A DNA stretch of 64,000 nucleotides from Brenneria roseae subsp. roseae (GCF_003115845.1 NZ_KZ819024.1:62001-126000), one strand, 5' to 3'; positions 44,602 to 55,439 are shown, counted from the stretch's first letter. The notes: generated by a model from the letters alone, not told the origin. Program-made: numbers and translations.

Positions 44602-45977
44602 TCTTTGTTTTTCTTGTATTCCATATCCGTAAACAGAGCATTGGCCATTTGTTCCGCCAGCCAGGTCGCGCCCGCGTAGCCAACAACCGGATGACGATAT
44701 AACCCGGCGCGGTCATAGGTTGGAAATCCAACCCGGACCATGGGAATCTGGTTATCAATCGCCGTAAACCGCCCTTTGGAATGACCAAGAATCAAATCCA
44801 GTTCCAATGACTGCTGAGTAATACGATTTTCCAGCTCCCACAGATCGGCGTTGGTGACAATTTCCATCCCGAAACTCACTTTTTCCTGCAACGCCGTCAC
44901 TCTGGGATCGCTGCCATAGCTGGCGTTATCATCCCCCAGCAGCAGCAGTACCGGTTTCATTTCCAAATCCAGACAAAACTCCGCCAGCCCAATCACCAGA
45001 TCAGGATTACCGTAAATGGCGACTTTTTTATCCGCGAGAAACATATGAACCAGATCGGTGAGCGCATCAATGGCGATCCCTCGCTCACGAACCAGCGCCG
45101 GCGGGATCGGTTTACCCGTCATTTTCTTCAGGTTTTGCAGAAAGGTATCCGTATTGCGAATGCCAATGGGCGAAGGTCCAATAATGGCCGGCACATTAAA
45201 TTTATCCTCAAGATAGCGTGCCGCTTTGGCGCCCTCATAGCGATTCAGCGCGATAGTGCCAAGCGCATTGGCCGTACCGGTCAGGTCCTCGATGGTCGTA
45301 TTGCCATGAGACACCGTATTTCCGGCAGGCATCAGCGGTGAATCAAAATCCTCGATTTCAAACAGTACCGTCGCCTCGATCTCCATCGCCGCCAGCAGAT
45401 GCTTAATGGCCGTCACGTCACCGGGATTGGCCCAACCGGTAATCACGTTCAGCTTGCCGTTGGGCTCCCCTTTTTTGGCAAAGTATTTGACGAAATCTCT
45501 TACCGCTACGTCATAACCGCTGACCATGCTGCCGACAAAGCTGGGAGAATGGATCGGAATAAGGTGGATCTCACGATCGGCAAACTTCTCCTTTAACAGC
45601 CCTTCGTTCAGCTTGATCACCACACCGTCAACATCATCGCCGATAACTTCCGTTGAACAGGTGGTGATGATCGGAACCACCTTCACGTGGGGATAGCGCA
45701 TCAGCAACACGTCCACCGCCTGCTCCACGCGATCCAACGCACCGAAAACCGCGCCATCTTCGTGTACCGAAGAAGATGCGATTTCAAAACTTTCCTTCAG
45801 GTGCTGAGAGATCAGCAAACGGACGAACATCACGCAGCCCTGCCCGCCATGCACGATCCCGATACAGTCCTTGATACCGATACTGGCGTACTGCACCCCG
45901 GCTGGCTGACAGGTAAAGATCGGATTGATCACGCCGACGCGATCTTTGGCTTTCAATTCACAAGACATTTCAGGCAC
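44580..45977 (-). CDS. anfK: Fe-only nitrogenase FeFe protein beta subunit AnfK
   Basis: Beta subunit of component 1 of the iron-only nitrogenase. 465 residues against 462 in Azotobacter. Cys23 (FTCQPAGVQYA), Cys48 (VHGGQGCVMF) and Cys107 (IITTCSTEVIGDD) are at the places of the three beta-side P-cluster ligands. Later conserved stretches are SFVGSMVSGYDVAVRDF and GNTVSHGNTTIEDLTGTANA. As in other AnfK and VnfK, the long N-terminal arm of NifK is absent. It starts three bases after anfG. Confidence 0.97.
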   Translation of the reverse strand: MPEMSCELKAKDRVGVINPIFTCQPAGVQYASIGIKDCIGIVHGGQGCVMFVRLLISQHLKESFEIASSSVHEDGAVFGALDRVEQAVDVLLMRYPHVKVVPIITTCSTEVIGDDVDGVVIKLNEGLLKEKFADREIHLIPIHSPSFVGSMVSGYDVAVRDFVKYFAKKGEPNGKLNVITGWANPGDVTAIKHLLAAMEIEATVLFEIEDFDSPLMPAGNTVSHGNTTIEDLTGTANALGTIALNRYEGAKAARYLEDKFNVPAIIGPSPIGIRNTDTFLQNLKKMTGKPIPPALVRERGIAIDALTDLVHMFLADKKVAIYGNPDLVIGLAEFCLDLEMKPVLLLLGDDNASYGSDPRVTALQEKVSFGMEIVTNADLWELENRITQQSLELDLILGHSKGRFTAIDNQIPMVRVGFPTYDRAGLYRHPVVGYAGATWLAEQMANALFTDMEYKKNKEWILNVW

Positions 45978-45980
45978 CTC

Positions 45981-46331
45981 TTAATAGCGTTGGTCAGTGA
46001 GCTCTGCGTTCAGCGACCCCGTAATCGTCAAATAATCCATCCGCTCATGCAGTGCCTTCATCAGCACACGAATAGCATCGTGATCCATATCGTTAAGCCA
46101 GGGAAAACGCGATCGGTAGGCGTCAACCAGCACGACCGCATCCACCCAATAGCAGCGATCGGCCGGGGTGCTCAGATCGACGGGTTCATCGCACAGCAGC
46201 TGCTGTGTTTTCAGCAAGATACCGGCATTTTGCTTTTCACGATCCCACGCCCTGGAGTGAAACTGCCAGAGACAGTTCTTCATGATGTAGTCCACCAGCG
46301 CATCAATCTTTGCCTCATCTGGATTGCTCAT
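45981..46331 (-). CDS. anfG: Fe-only nitrogenase delta subunit AnfG
   Basis: 116-residue third subunit found only in V- and Fe-only nitrogenases, bound to the alpha subunit and needed for substrate reduction. [20 protein letters not shown] and the segment [10 protein letters not shown] match AnfG, followed by [21 protein letters not shown]. It sits nine bases after anfD and three before anfK. Its presence separates this cluster from Mo nitrogenase. Confidence 0.97.
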   Translation of the reverse strand: MSNPDEAKIDALVDYIMKNCLWQFHSRAWDREKQNAGILLKTQQLLCDEPVDLSTPADRCYWVDAVVLVDAYRSRFPWLNDMDHDAIRVLMKALHERMDYLTITGSLNAELTDQRY

Positions 46332-46340
46332 AACGCCCCC

Positions 46341-47927
<1,587 letters not shown>

Positions 47928-47984
47928 CTAAATGAAAATCATCAATAAAGCCGAATACGGCATTTATTCAGAACAATGAATAAT

Positions 47985-48821
<837 letters not shown>

Positions 48822-48879
48822 CTATTTTAATAAACGTTAACAAGCAACGCATTCTGGTTTCAATGTTCAAAACCAATAG

Positions 48880-48895
48880 AGCAAAGGGTGTGCCA
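48880..48895 (-). promoter_or_regulatory. Sigma-54 (-24/-12) promoter of anfH
   Basis: On the minus strand TGGCAC, five bases, TTGCT is a perfect match to TGGCAC-N5-TTGCW. Transcription would start near 48869, giving a leader of about 57 bases before anfH. Confidence 0.9.
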
Positions 48896-48940
48896 GACCT
48901 GGCGTTATCATGAAAAAATAAAAGTTCACATTAGCCGGCG

Positions 48941-48966
48941 TTTGATAAATATGATCATTTATCAAA
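48941..48966. promoter_or_regulatory. Inverted repeat upstream of the anfH promoter, candidate AnfA enhancer site
   Basis: TTTGATAAAT and ATTTATCAAA form a perfect ten-base inverted repeat around ATGATC, centred about 84 bases upstream of the predicted transcription start. Both the distance and the dyad symmetry suit an enhancer-binding protein. The protein that binds is not shown by the sequence. Confidence 0.55.
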
Positions 48967-49092
48967 CGCACTATTTAAAAAAGACCGAATCTGCAACACA
49001 ACGCGGATATTTATTCACGCCATCAATAATATTTCGTTCATTCACGTACAATTTTATTGGCGAATGTTCCCGAATGTCATATCCCCTAAGCT

Positions 49093-49261
49093 GAACGCGG
49101 CCAACGCGCATGCAGCTTGAAGTATGACGAGTATGTACTCTAAATAATTCGAGTTGCAGGAAGGCGGCAAGAGAAGGAATCCCGATGAGCTTACTCAGGT
49201 AAGTGATTCGGATGACTGAACGCAGCCAACGCGCATGCAACTTGAAGTATGACGAGTATAA
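49093..49261. repeat. Enterobacterial palindromic repeat, one partial and one full-length copy
   Basis: aacgcgcatgcaacttgaag and tatgacgagtata occur at the end of both copies (49099-49137 partial; 49137-49261 full). The full copy runs from taaataattcgagttgcagg through ggaatcccgatgagcttac, ggtaagtgattcgg and gaacgcagccaacgc. This resembles the roughly 125-170 bp intergenic palindromes common in Yersinia, Serratia and Pectobacterium. It marks the edge between the anf cluster and the amidotransferase gene. Confidence 0.75.
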
Positions 49262-49267
49262 GGACGA

Positions 49268-49972
49268 TTATTGAGCTTGCTCGCATTGCGTCAGCCAATC
49301 ATCCATCATGCGATAGGTTGCATCGGCCAGTACCGCGCAATAACGTTCCGCCTGTTCCCGTAATAAACGCGGATCGATGCCTGCCTGTCCCAGTTCGCAG
49401 GCATGCCCTACCAGCCAAGACGCCAGATTGCCGGGGGCCACCTCCGGGTGAAATTGCAGACCCAGCGCATAATTGCCAATCGCAAACGCCTGATGCGGAC
49501 AAACCGAGGTCCCTGCCAGCAGTTGCGCTTCATCGGGAACGTCAAACTGATCGCCATGCCAATGCAGAACCGCGACGCCGTCCAGAGCAGCTAACACCGA
49601 ACGTTCTCCGGCTGACGTGAGCGTCAAAGGACTAAAACCGATTTCTTTGACTCCCATTGGCGCCACGCGCTTACCCAGCGCCCGCGCCATCAGCTGAGCC
49701 CCCAGACAAATCCCCAGCACCGGTTTTCTGCTGTCCAGGCGTTGACGGATCAGGCTTAATTCCGCAACCAAAAAAGGGTAAGTATCATGATCGAACGCGC
49801 CAATGGGGCCCCCCAACACCACCAGCAAATCACAGTCAGCAAGATCGACCGACGACAGATCGTCTACCGCGGAGTCAAGATAACGACAACTGTAGCCACG
49901 CTGCTGTAAGAATGGCGCCAGAATGCCCAAATCTTCAAAGTGAACATGACGCAAAGCCACCGCTGTTTTCAT
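49268..49972 (-). CDS. Class-I glutamine amidotransferase (GMP-synthase-like GATase1)
   Basis: 234-residue stand-alone glutaminase-type domain. The nucleophile is in KPVLGICLGAQLMARALG (Cys at about residue 93), the histidine and glutamate are in GLQFHPEVAP, and the oxyanion region is VVLGGPIGAFD. Proteins of this kind hydrolyse glutamine or gamma-glutamyl compounds, but the acceptor substrate is unknown. It points away from the chemoreceptor gene and shares the strand with anfH but is separated by repeats, so co-regulation with anf is unlikely. Confidence 0.88.
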   Translation of the reverse strand: MKTAVALRHVHFEDLGILAPFLQQRGYSCRYLDSAVDDLSSVDLADCDLLVVLGGPIGAFDHDTYPFLVAELSLIRQRLDSRKPVLGICLGAQLMARALGKRVAPMGVKEIGFSPLTLTSAGERSVLAALDGVAVLHWHGDQFDVPDEAQLLAGTSVCPHQAFAIGNYALGLQFHPEVAPGNLASWLVGHACELGQAGIDPRLLREQAERYCAVLADATYRMMDDWLTQCEQAQ

Positions 49973-50391
49973 CAGTTATTCCCCCAGAAAAGATCGGACC
50001 GGCCGCCGCACTCAGACCTCGTTTGATTCAACCGGCACGTATTGGTTCGCCATCCGATATTGCCAGAGCTGGTCCTCTCTTTTAAATAATGATTTTTTTA
50101 TCGCTGACTCCCGACAGGGCCGTTTTCCTGCGGAGAGCCGGGACGCTTATTCCGCGGCTAACCCGGCTATCCCCCCCTTGACCGGCAAGCGATGAACAGA
50201 TTGTTCGCTTTTTCTGCGCTGCCATATATTTTTAATTTTATCTTTGTTTTACAGTCATCAAGTATGCTCTCACAGCAGTGACCCCGTATTTTCTGTTTTA
50301 TTAATCGCCTCAAGGGCAACGTGATGTTTAACGAGTCGACAAGGTTTACGACGTTTGTCGTTTATGCTGTACACACAAGGAAAAGGAAACC
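49973..50391. other. Intergenic region amidotransferase/chemoreceptor
   Basis: 419 bases with the divergent promoters of the flanking genes. It is AT-rich from about 50200 to 50310. I searched for a FliA promoter and found only a poor match near 50333-50358. No gene or repeat is seen. Confidence 0.45.
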
Positions 50392-51948
50392 ATGGGCCTG
50401 AAAAATATCTCCATTCGTGCCGGATTACTGACATTATTGTTATTAATGACTCTGTTGCTGCTTATCGTCAGCAGTATGGGTATTCTGGCCATTAAAAAGG
50501 ACAAGGAAGCGCTGCTGGCGCTGAACCAAATCCAGGGAACCGAACTCAGTAGTCTGATGAATGGATATAACCTGACGCTCAGAGCCAGAGCATCGGCTAC
50601 GCTTGCCGTCAGAAAAATTGAAATGGGGCGGCTTGAAGAAGGGACGCAGGAAACAGGAATAATGGAAAAAAACCTGCTCCAGTCCCAGCAGGACATCTCT
50701 CACGTTATGGCGTCTGTCGAACCCGATACCCAGAGAAGCGTTCTGGCGCAGGAAGTACAAAAAACCTATCAGGCTTATCTCGAACAAGGCATGATGCCGA
50801 TGCTGAGTTCACTGCAAAAACAATACACCGATGAATATTACGACGTGCTCGAAAAACAGCTCGGGCCGTTGAGCGATGCCTTTGATCAATCCATTCAGAC
50901 CTTTCGTCTGTACGCGCAACAGCTCTCCGAACAGCGGCTGGCGCTATCGGAACGCAATGAACAATTAATGTTGCTGCTCATCGTTATTTCCTGCCTGCTG
51001 TCGGTCGCGCTGGCCAGCCTTGCCTGGATCGCGCTGCGGCACATGCTGTTAAAACCGCTGGATCATGCCATTAAGCAACTGGAACACGTTGCCATGGGCG
51101 ATCTGACACATCGTCTGATGCTGGGGGGCAGTAATGAGCTGGGACGGCTTAACGATGCGATCGGCCGAATGCAAGGCGCACTGCTGGATTCCGTCAGTCA
51201 GGTACGTGATGCCAGCACCCAGATCGACCATGCCAGCCACGAACTCTTTGAAAGCAATATCCGTCTTTCTCAGCGCACCGAAGAGTCCGCCGCGTCACTG
51301 GAGCAAACCGCAGCCAGCATGGAACAACTGAGCGCTACCGTGAAAAACAATGCCGAGCATGCGGAGTTAGCGCATCAGATCGCCAACGGCGCGGCCGATA
51401 CCAGCGGCCTCAGCAGTGAATCTGTCTGCTATGTCATCGAAAAAATGCAGGAAATCGACACCAGCGCCAAACGGATTAATGACATTCTTGGCGTGATTGA
51501 CGGCATCGCTTTCCAGACCAATATTCTGGCGTTGAACGCCTCGGTAGAATCGGCCCGCGCAGGCGAACAAGGCCGGGGATTCGCCGTCGTTGCCGGAGAA
51601 GTCCGCAATCTGGCGCAGAACAGCGCGCAGGCCGCCAAAGAGATCCGCGCCCTGATAACGGATTCGCAAACGCGCATTTCAGAAGGGCTGGATCTGGCTT
51701 CACGTGCCGGCGAAACCATGGATGAAATGGATGAGGCGATTATGCGGATCACCCAACTGATGAAAAACATTTCCAACGCGACACAAGAACAGTACCGGGG
51801 CATTGAACAGGTCAATATCGCCTTCACCCAAATTGATAAAGCGGCGCAGCAAAACACCCAATTGGTGAAGTCGTTTTCAGCCACCACCCAATCGCTGGAA
51901 GAACAATCCATGCAGCTGATGCGTTCCATGGCGGCATTCCAGATGTAG
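50392..51948 (+). CDS. Methyl-accepting chemotaxis protein with four-helix-bundle sensor
   Basis: 518 residues: TM1 about 10-34 (LLTLLLLMTLLLLIVSSMGI), periplasmic Tar-type helical sensor (about 35-190), TM2 about 192-215 (LMLLLIVISCLLSVALASLA), HAMP and the signalling hairpin with [20 protein letters not shown]. It ends AAFQM, without the NWETF CheR-tethering tail. The sensor begins ALNQIQGTELSSLMNGYNLT. The ligand is unknown. AAGGAAA precedes the ATG. Confidence 0.92.
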   Translation: MGLKNISIRAGLLTLLLLMTLLLLIVSSMGILAIKKDKEALLALNQIQGTELSSLMNGYNLTLRARASATLAVRKIEMGRLEEGTQETGIMEKNLLQSQQDISHVMASVEPDTQRSVLAQEVQKTYQAYLEQGMMPMLSSLQKQYTDEYYDVLEKQLGPLSDAFDQSIQTFRLYAQQLSEQRLALSERNEQLMLLLIVISCLLSVALASLAWIALRHMLLKPLDHAIKQLEHVAMGDLTHRLMLGGSNELGRLNDAIGRMQGALLDSVSQVRDASTQIDHASHELFESNIRLSQRTEESAASLEQTAASMEQLSATVKNNAEHAELAHQIANGAADTSGLSSESVCYVIEKMQEIDTSAKRINDILGVIDGIAFQTNILALNASVESARAGEQGRGFAVVAGEVRNLAQNSAQAAKEIRALITDSQTRISEGLDLASRAGETMDEMDEAIMRITQLMKNISNATQEQYRGIEQVNIAFTQIDKAAQQNTQLVKSFSATTQSLEEQSMQLMRSMAAFQM

Positions 51949-52098
51949 CCGTCGATAGCCCGCAAGCATTCGGGAAATTCTACCGGCTGCTTGCGGGCAA
52001 ACACGCTGCCAGAAATAGCGGACTCACTAACGTCCCGATTTATGATCGTTTTCAGGTACTCAAACCTGCATCCTGAGGTTTATTGGGTATATAAGAGG

Positions 52099-52373
52099 TT
52101 AAAGGTTTCTTTTGTTTTCTAAAAAATAGAGAAATAGACATAAAAAAAAAAGAATAAAGAGATATAGTTAATACTCACGTTCGAATTTATAGGAATATCG
52201 AGAAGTGTAAAAAAAGGTGTATTTTTTAAGTCATATCTGAAAGCGTACAGATGATATGCACTCAATAAAAATAAAATCACTCTATTTTTATAAAGTAAAC
52301 AAAAGCAGACTACAGATGCAAATATGTATACATAAACAGGCCAGATGTAAGAGTAAATGGTTATATCGTTCAT
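52099..52373 (-). pseudogene. Fifth small immunity-like gene, frameshifted at an A10/T10 tract
   Basis: Starts MNDITIYSYIWPVYVYIFAS like its relatives. The reading frame slips at a run of ten A (52142-52151 on the plus strand) and stops early at 52119 after FFFFYVYFSIF. Adding one base to the tract restores CLFLYFLENKRNL and the usual stop at 52099, giving a 91-residue protein. It could be a phase-variable gene, a recent pseudogene, or a homopolymer sequencing error. Confidence 0.75.
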
Positions 52374-52436
52374 TTTCATATCTCGTATGGATTCCCTGTA
52401 TGAATTATAGATATAAGGTAAGTTTTATAAAAGAGA

Positions 52437-52712
52437 TTAAACATTTCTTTTATGTTCCAGATAATATAAATATATACCCACCCCCCAAAAAAACAAAGAT
52501 ATATATCTAACCCCCATACTGTTATAGATAAAAATATCGAGATGATTGAAGAGGAATGATTCTTTTAATCCATCTTTGAAAGTGATTAAATGGAAACATG
52601 ATAATAATAATAAAACAACCCTGCTCCTGCGAAATAAGAAAAAGCAGATTATGGATACAAAGATGTATGCATAAATAGGCCATATTGAAGAAGAGATGAT
52701 AACGTCATTCAT
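52437..52712 (-). CDS. Small membrane protein of the immunity-like array, copy 4
   Basis: 91 residues starting MNDVIISSSIWPIYAYIFVS, with the same hydrophobic pattern as the other copies. The central loop (HLDIFIYNSMGVRYISLFF) belongs with copy 3 rather than with the INSS-type copies. The ATG lies within the last codons of the broken effector (eight-base overlap), so this gene was once the direct partner of that effector copy. Confidence 0.65.
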   Translation of the reverse strand: MNDVIISSSIWPIYAYIFVSIICFFLFRRSRVVLLLLSCFHLITFKDGLKESFLFNHLDIFIYNSMGVRYISLFFWGVGIYLYYLEHKRNV

Positions 52713-53035
52713 TTTTATATAATATGTAAATATCAGTGAACGTAACAGCATCTACTGTGAATTCAGTGGTTAAAGATACTGGCCCCATCGTTTTCCAACT
52801 CCGAACAAAATTGCTGTTAATATCTGAAAAGCCGGAAGCTATCCTCTCTTACAACATTCCTGAATAACCCATAAGCGGAAATATCTAAATCGACGCTAGC
52901 ATAGGCTAAATCTGCATGGTTTTCGCTTTGACCTATCGATTTGGCTATCGCCCGGTAGGCATCCCGCGTCCAGCCCGACCGGTTTTCCCTAAACAGCAGG
53001 TAATCATCCGTCAGCCTGTGTAATTGGGCTATTTA
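52705..53035 (-). pseudogene. Broken DUF4225 effector copy
   Basis: The minus strand encodes NRSGWTRDAYRAIAKSIGQS, DLAYASVDLDISAYGLFRNV and, after a frameshift, INSNFVRSWKTMGPVSLTTE ending YILYKNE, matching the C-terminal 40% of the intact effector. Two lesions are visible. Codons from about 21 to 145 are deleted, joining CGGCTGACGGATG-like sequence directly to the YLLFREN segment. Two bases (AT) are missing in the FRYINS codons near 52832. It lies between small genes 3 and 4. Confidence 0.85.
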
Positions 53036-53051
53036 CGTTTATGAGAGCCTG

Positions 53052-53327
53052 TTAAGTTCTCTTGTTGTATTCCAGGCACGATAAGAGTAAGCATACTCCC
53101 CCAAAAAATAAAGATAAATAGCGAATATCCATGCTATCATAAATAAAAATATCCAGGTAATTGAAAGGGATAGAGTCTTTTAATCCATTTAAGAAAGTAA
53201 TCATATGAAAATACGCCAATAAGAATAAACAAAAAATGCTTCTGCGAAAGAAGATAAAGCAGGTTATGGATGAAACCATGTATACATAGACAGGCCAGAC
53301 ATAAGAACAAATAATTACATCATTCAT
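53052..53327 (-). CDS. Small membrane protein of the immunity-like array, copy 3
   Basis: 91 residues starting MNDVIICSYVWPVYVYMVSS, with two Cys-containing membrane segments and the loop FNYLDIFIYDSMDIRYLSLF. It shares the MND...WP.Y.Y start, F-H at about residue 41 and SLFF near 72 with all other copies. A separate ATG two codons upstream is possible. The gap of 62 bases to copy 2 differs from the overlapping arrangement of copies 1 and 2. Confidence 0.65.
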   Translation of the reverse strand: MNDVIICSYVWPVYVYMVSSITCFIFFRRSIFCLFLLAYFHMITFLNGLKDSIPFNYLDIFIYDSMDIRYLSLFFGGVCLLLSCLEYNKRT

Positions 53328-53389
53328 TTTCATATCGCGAGTGGATCTCTGTATAGTTTATAGGTATAAGGTAAGTTTTATAAAAGAGA

Positions 53390-53665
53390 TTAAACATCTC
53401 TTTTATGTTCCAGATAAAATAAAAAAACACATAATGCCCAAAAAAACAAAGAGAGATGCCTAATTACCATATCATCATAGATGGGGATACCAAGATAGTT
53501 AAAGAGAGGAGAATCCTCTAATCCATACCCGAAAGCAATAAGATGATAAGAAGCTAATAAGAATAAAAAAACTCTTTTTCTGCGAAATAACAGCAAGCAG
53601 ATGATTGATATAAACAGGTATAAATAAACAGGCCAAACATAAGAATAAATTACTATGTCATTCAT
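53390..53665 (-). CDS. Small membrane protein of the immunity-like array, copy 2
   Basis: 91 residues starting MNDIVIYSYVWPVYLYLFIS. The first half resembles copy 1, while the loop FNYLGIPIYDDMVIRHLSLF is intermediate between the two subtypes. Its ATG overlaps the end of copy 1 by eight bases through the same AAAATGAATGAC junction that joins effector and copy 1. Confidence 0.65.
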   Translation of the reverse strand: MNDIVIYSYVWPVYLYLFISIICLLLFRRKRVFLFLLASYHLIAFGYGLEDSPLFNYLGIPIYDDMVIRHLSLFFWALCVFLFYLEHKRDV

Positions 53666-53933
53666 TTTTATTATTTTCTAAATAAATTAACAGTGCACTT
53701 ATACCGCAAAAAAACAAAGATAAATAGTTAATGCTCACGCTTGAGTTTATAGGGATGTCAAGTAGCGTGAAAAAAGGCGCGTTTTTTAAATCATATCTGA
53801 AAGCGATCATATGAAAAGAACCGAGTAAGAATAAAATCACTCTATTCTTACGAAATAGTAATAAAAAGAGTATCGATGTAAATATATATACGTAAATCGG
53901 CCATACATAAGAGTAAATTATAGTATCATTCAT
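53658..53933 (-). CDS. Small membrane protein of the immunity-like array, copy 1 (partner of the intact effector)
   Basis: 91 residues starting MNDTIIYSYVWPIYVYIFTS, with the loop FFTLLDIPINSSVSINYLSL nearly identical to the partner at 31789-32064. It overlaps the effector stop by eight bases. Its own end, ENNKNE, imitates the effector C-terminus YKNE, and in DNA this recreates the junction used by the next gene. Confidence 0.7.
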   Translation of the reverse strand: MNDTIIYSYVWPIYVYIFTSILFLLLFRKNRVILFLLGSFHMIAFRYDLKNAPFFTLLDIPINSSVSINYLSLFFCGISALLIYLENNKNE

Positions 53934-54672
53934 TTTTATATAAAGTGTAAATTCCGTTGATTGTTGATGCGTCCACAAAACCTTCAAAAATCAAAGGCAC
54001 CGTTCCCATAGTCTTCCATCCACGAACAAAATCACTATTAATATATCTGAAAAGCCGGAAAGTATCTTCTCTTACAACATTTCTGAATAACCCATAGGCG
54101 GAAATCCCTAAATCGACGCTGGCGTAGGCTAGATCAGCATGATTTTCGCTTTGACCTATTGATTGAGCAACAGCTCGATAGGCATCCCGCGTCCAGCCCG
54201 ACCGGTTTTCCCTAAACAGCAGATAATAACCGTTCTCATACAAATTATTTAAACCGTGGGAAACATTTAGCGACCCGAATCCGGCGCAAAGATAGCCCGC
54301 AGAGGCGGCGCAGGTGGCAATACCGGCCACAACCTGTGATCCTCCGCCGATAAAGCCAATCTGTTTTAATATGATATTAAAAGATTGCGCTTTTTTCTCT
54401 TTTTCAAAAACATAATACTGCATCATCTTTTGCGTCGATAAGTCAAATTTCTGTTTTTGCAGATTGTTTATTTCTTTATCGAGTAAACGGATAGCCGCCT
54501 CTTCCGTTAAGCAGAAGTTAAGCACATCCTGTCTTAGCTGGCTGGTCAACACGGCGATTTCTTTCAGAAACTCCCGGCGGGCCTCATAGCCGTGGATATA
54601 AAGCAGCGCCAGTTCATCCGTCAGCCGGTTTAGTTGGGTTATTTTTCCTTCCAGATTAATGGCTGACATCAT
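53926..54672 (-). CDS. DUF4225-type putative type VI secretion effector, copy 2
   Basis: 248 residues starting MMSAINLEGKITQLNRLTDE. Architecture as in copy 1 at 31050: charged helical N-terminus, glycine-rich hydrophobic centre (GGGSQVVAGIATCAASAGYL, about 106-125), and a C-terminal DUF4225 segment with HGLNNLYENGYYLLFRENRS and RLFRYINSDFVRGWKTMGTV. The ATG is one base after the hcp stop codon, so Hcp and effector are coupled. This is the usual layout for a cargo carried by Hcp. Differences from copy 1 cluster near residues 85-105 and at the last 25 residues. Confidence 0.78.
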   Translation of the reverse strand: MMSAINLEGKITQLNRLTDELALLYIHGYEARREFLKEIAVLTSQLRQDVLNFCLTEEAAIRLLDKEINNLQKQKFDLSTQKMMQYYVFEKEKKAQSFNIILKQIGFIGGGSQVVAGIATCAASAGYLCAGFGSLNVSHGLNNLYENGYYLLFRENRSGWTRDAYRAVAQSIGQSENHADLAYASVDLGISAYGLFRNVVREDTFRLFRYINSDFVRGWKTMGTVPLIFEGFVDASTINGIYTLYKNE

Positions 54673-54673
54673 A

Positions 54674-55138
54674 TCACCATAAACAATAGGCGCTGGTGCC
54701 CGCTTTGCAGTGTTCCCACTCGATACAAGCATATTTAAAGGAAACGCTTTCCTGCGGCGGCATATCATTTTGCGTCATTGAATGTGGGGCGGATAGCTTT
54801 AATTCGACAATCCGGGCGTCCCTCAGTTTTATCACGAAATACTTCTCGATTCCTCCGCTCTCAGAAATACGATAGAAAACGAATTCACATTGCAATACTT
54901 CATGGTTGCTCAGCGACATTGCCAGCAGGGGGGAAGATTTGTCGATCGGTTTTCTTATTTCCAGAGGATGGAGCGAAAGGTTGTCATGGTGTTCAAGGTA
55001 ACTGATTAAATCATAAATGAAGATTTCATCTTCATGGCCTTGCTGATATTTATTGCCGATGGAAAGGTGCGTGCCGCAGCCGGAAGAGATAAGCCCTTGC
55101 TTGTTGCCGTTAATCGATGCGTATATTAAATTTGCCAT
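54674..55138 (-). CDS. Type VI secretion tube protein Hcp
   Basis: 154 residues starting MANLIYASINGNKQGLISSG, with SIGNKYQQGHEDEIFIYDLI, HPLEIRKPIDKSSPLLAMSL and VSFKYACIEWEHCKAGTSAY, the Hcp family pattern of enterobacteria. Hcp rings form the inner tube of the secretion needle and bind small effectors in their lumen. It is an orphan: no sheath, baseplate or VgrG gene is in the window. It heads the effector-immunity operon. The leader has only a weak CGGA Shine-Dalgarno. Confidence 0.92.
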   Translation of the reverse strand: MANLIYASINGNKQGLISSGCGTHLSIGNKYQQGHEDEIFIYDLISYLEHHDNLSLHPLEIRKPIDKSSPLLAMSLSNHEVLQCEFVFYRISESGGIEKYFVIKLRDARIVELKLSAPHSMTQNDMPPQESVSFKYACIEWEHCKAGTSAYCLW

Positions 55139-55439
55139 TTTAAAATCCGTTTTAATTAAATTTTTTAAAAACCCCTTGTTTTATGGTCGGGATGTTATCC
55201 GGGAAAATATGTTTTGTAAAGGGATAGGGAACAGTAAAAATATATTCACAATTAATAATTAGGTGGCTAGTTAAGGTATTTTTATTGGCAGCGATACCAA
55301 GTGTTACCGGTTATTTTAACGATAATAAATTATGTGATGATCCATTATTCATCGCGTTCGCAAATAGCGCCACGTCGCCATGAGTCACCAGCGAAGATGC
55401 TACCCGTTTTGGCGAGCGTTTTTTAAAGTGCGGATAACG
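55139..55439. other. Region upstream of hcp
   Basis: 301 AT-rich bases containing the hcp promoter and the boundary with the regulator remnant. I see no intact gene. Confidence 0.45.

Noticed and set aside
50333-50358. FliA promoter for the second chemoreceptor gene
   Set aside because: CAAGGTTT and GTCGTTTA deviate at several key positions and the spacing is nine, not eleven bases.
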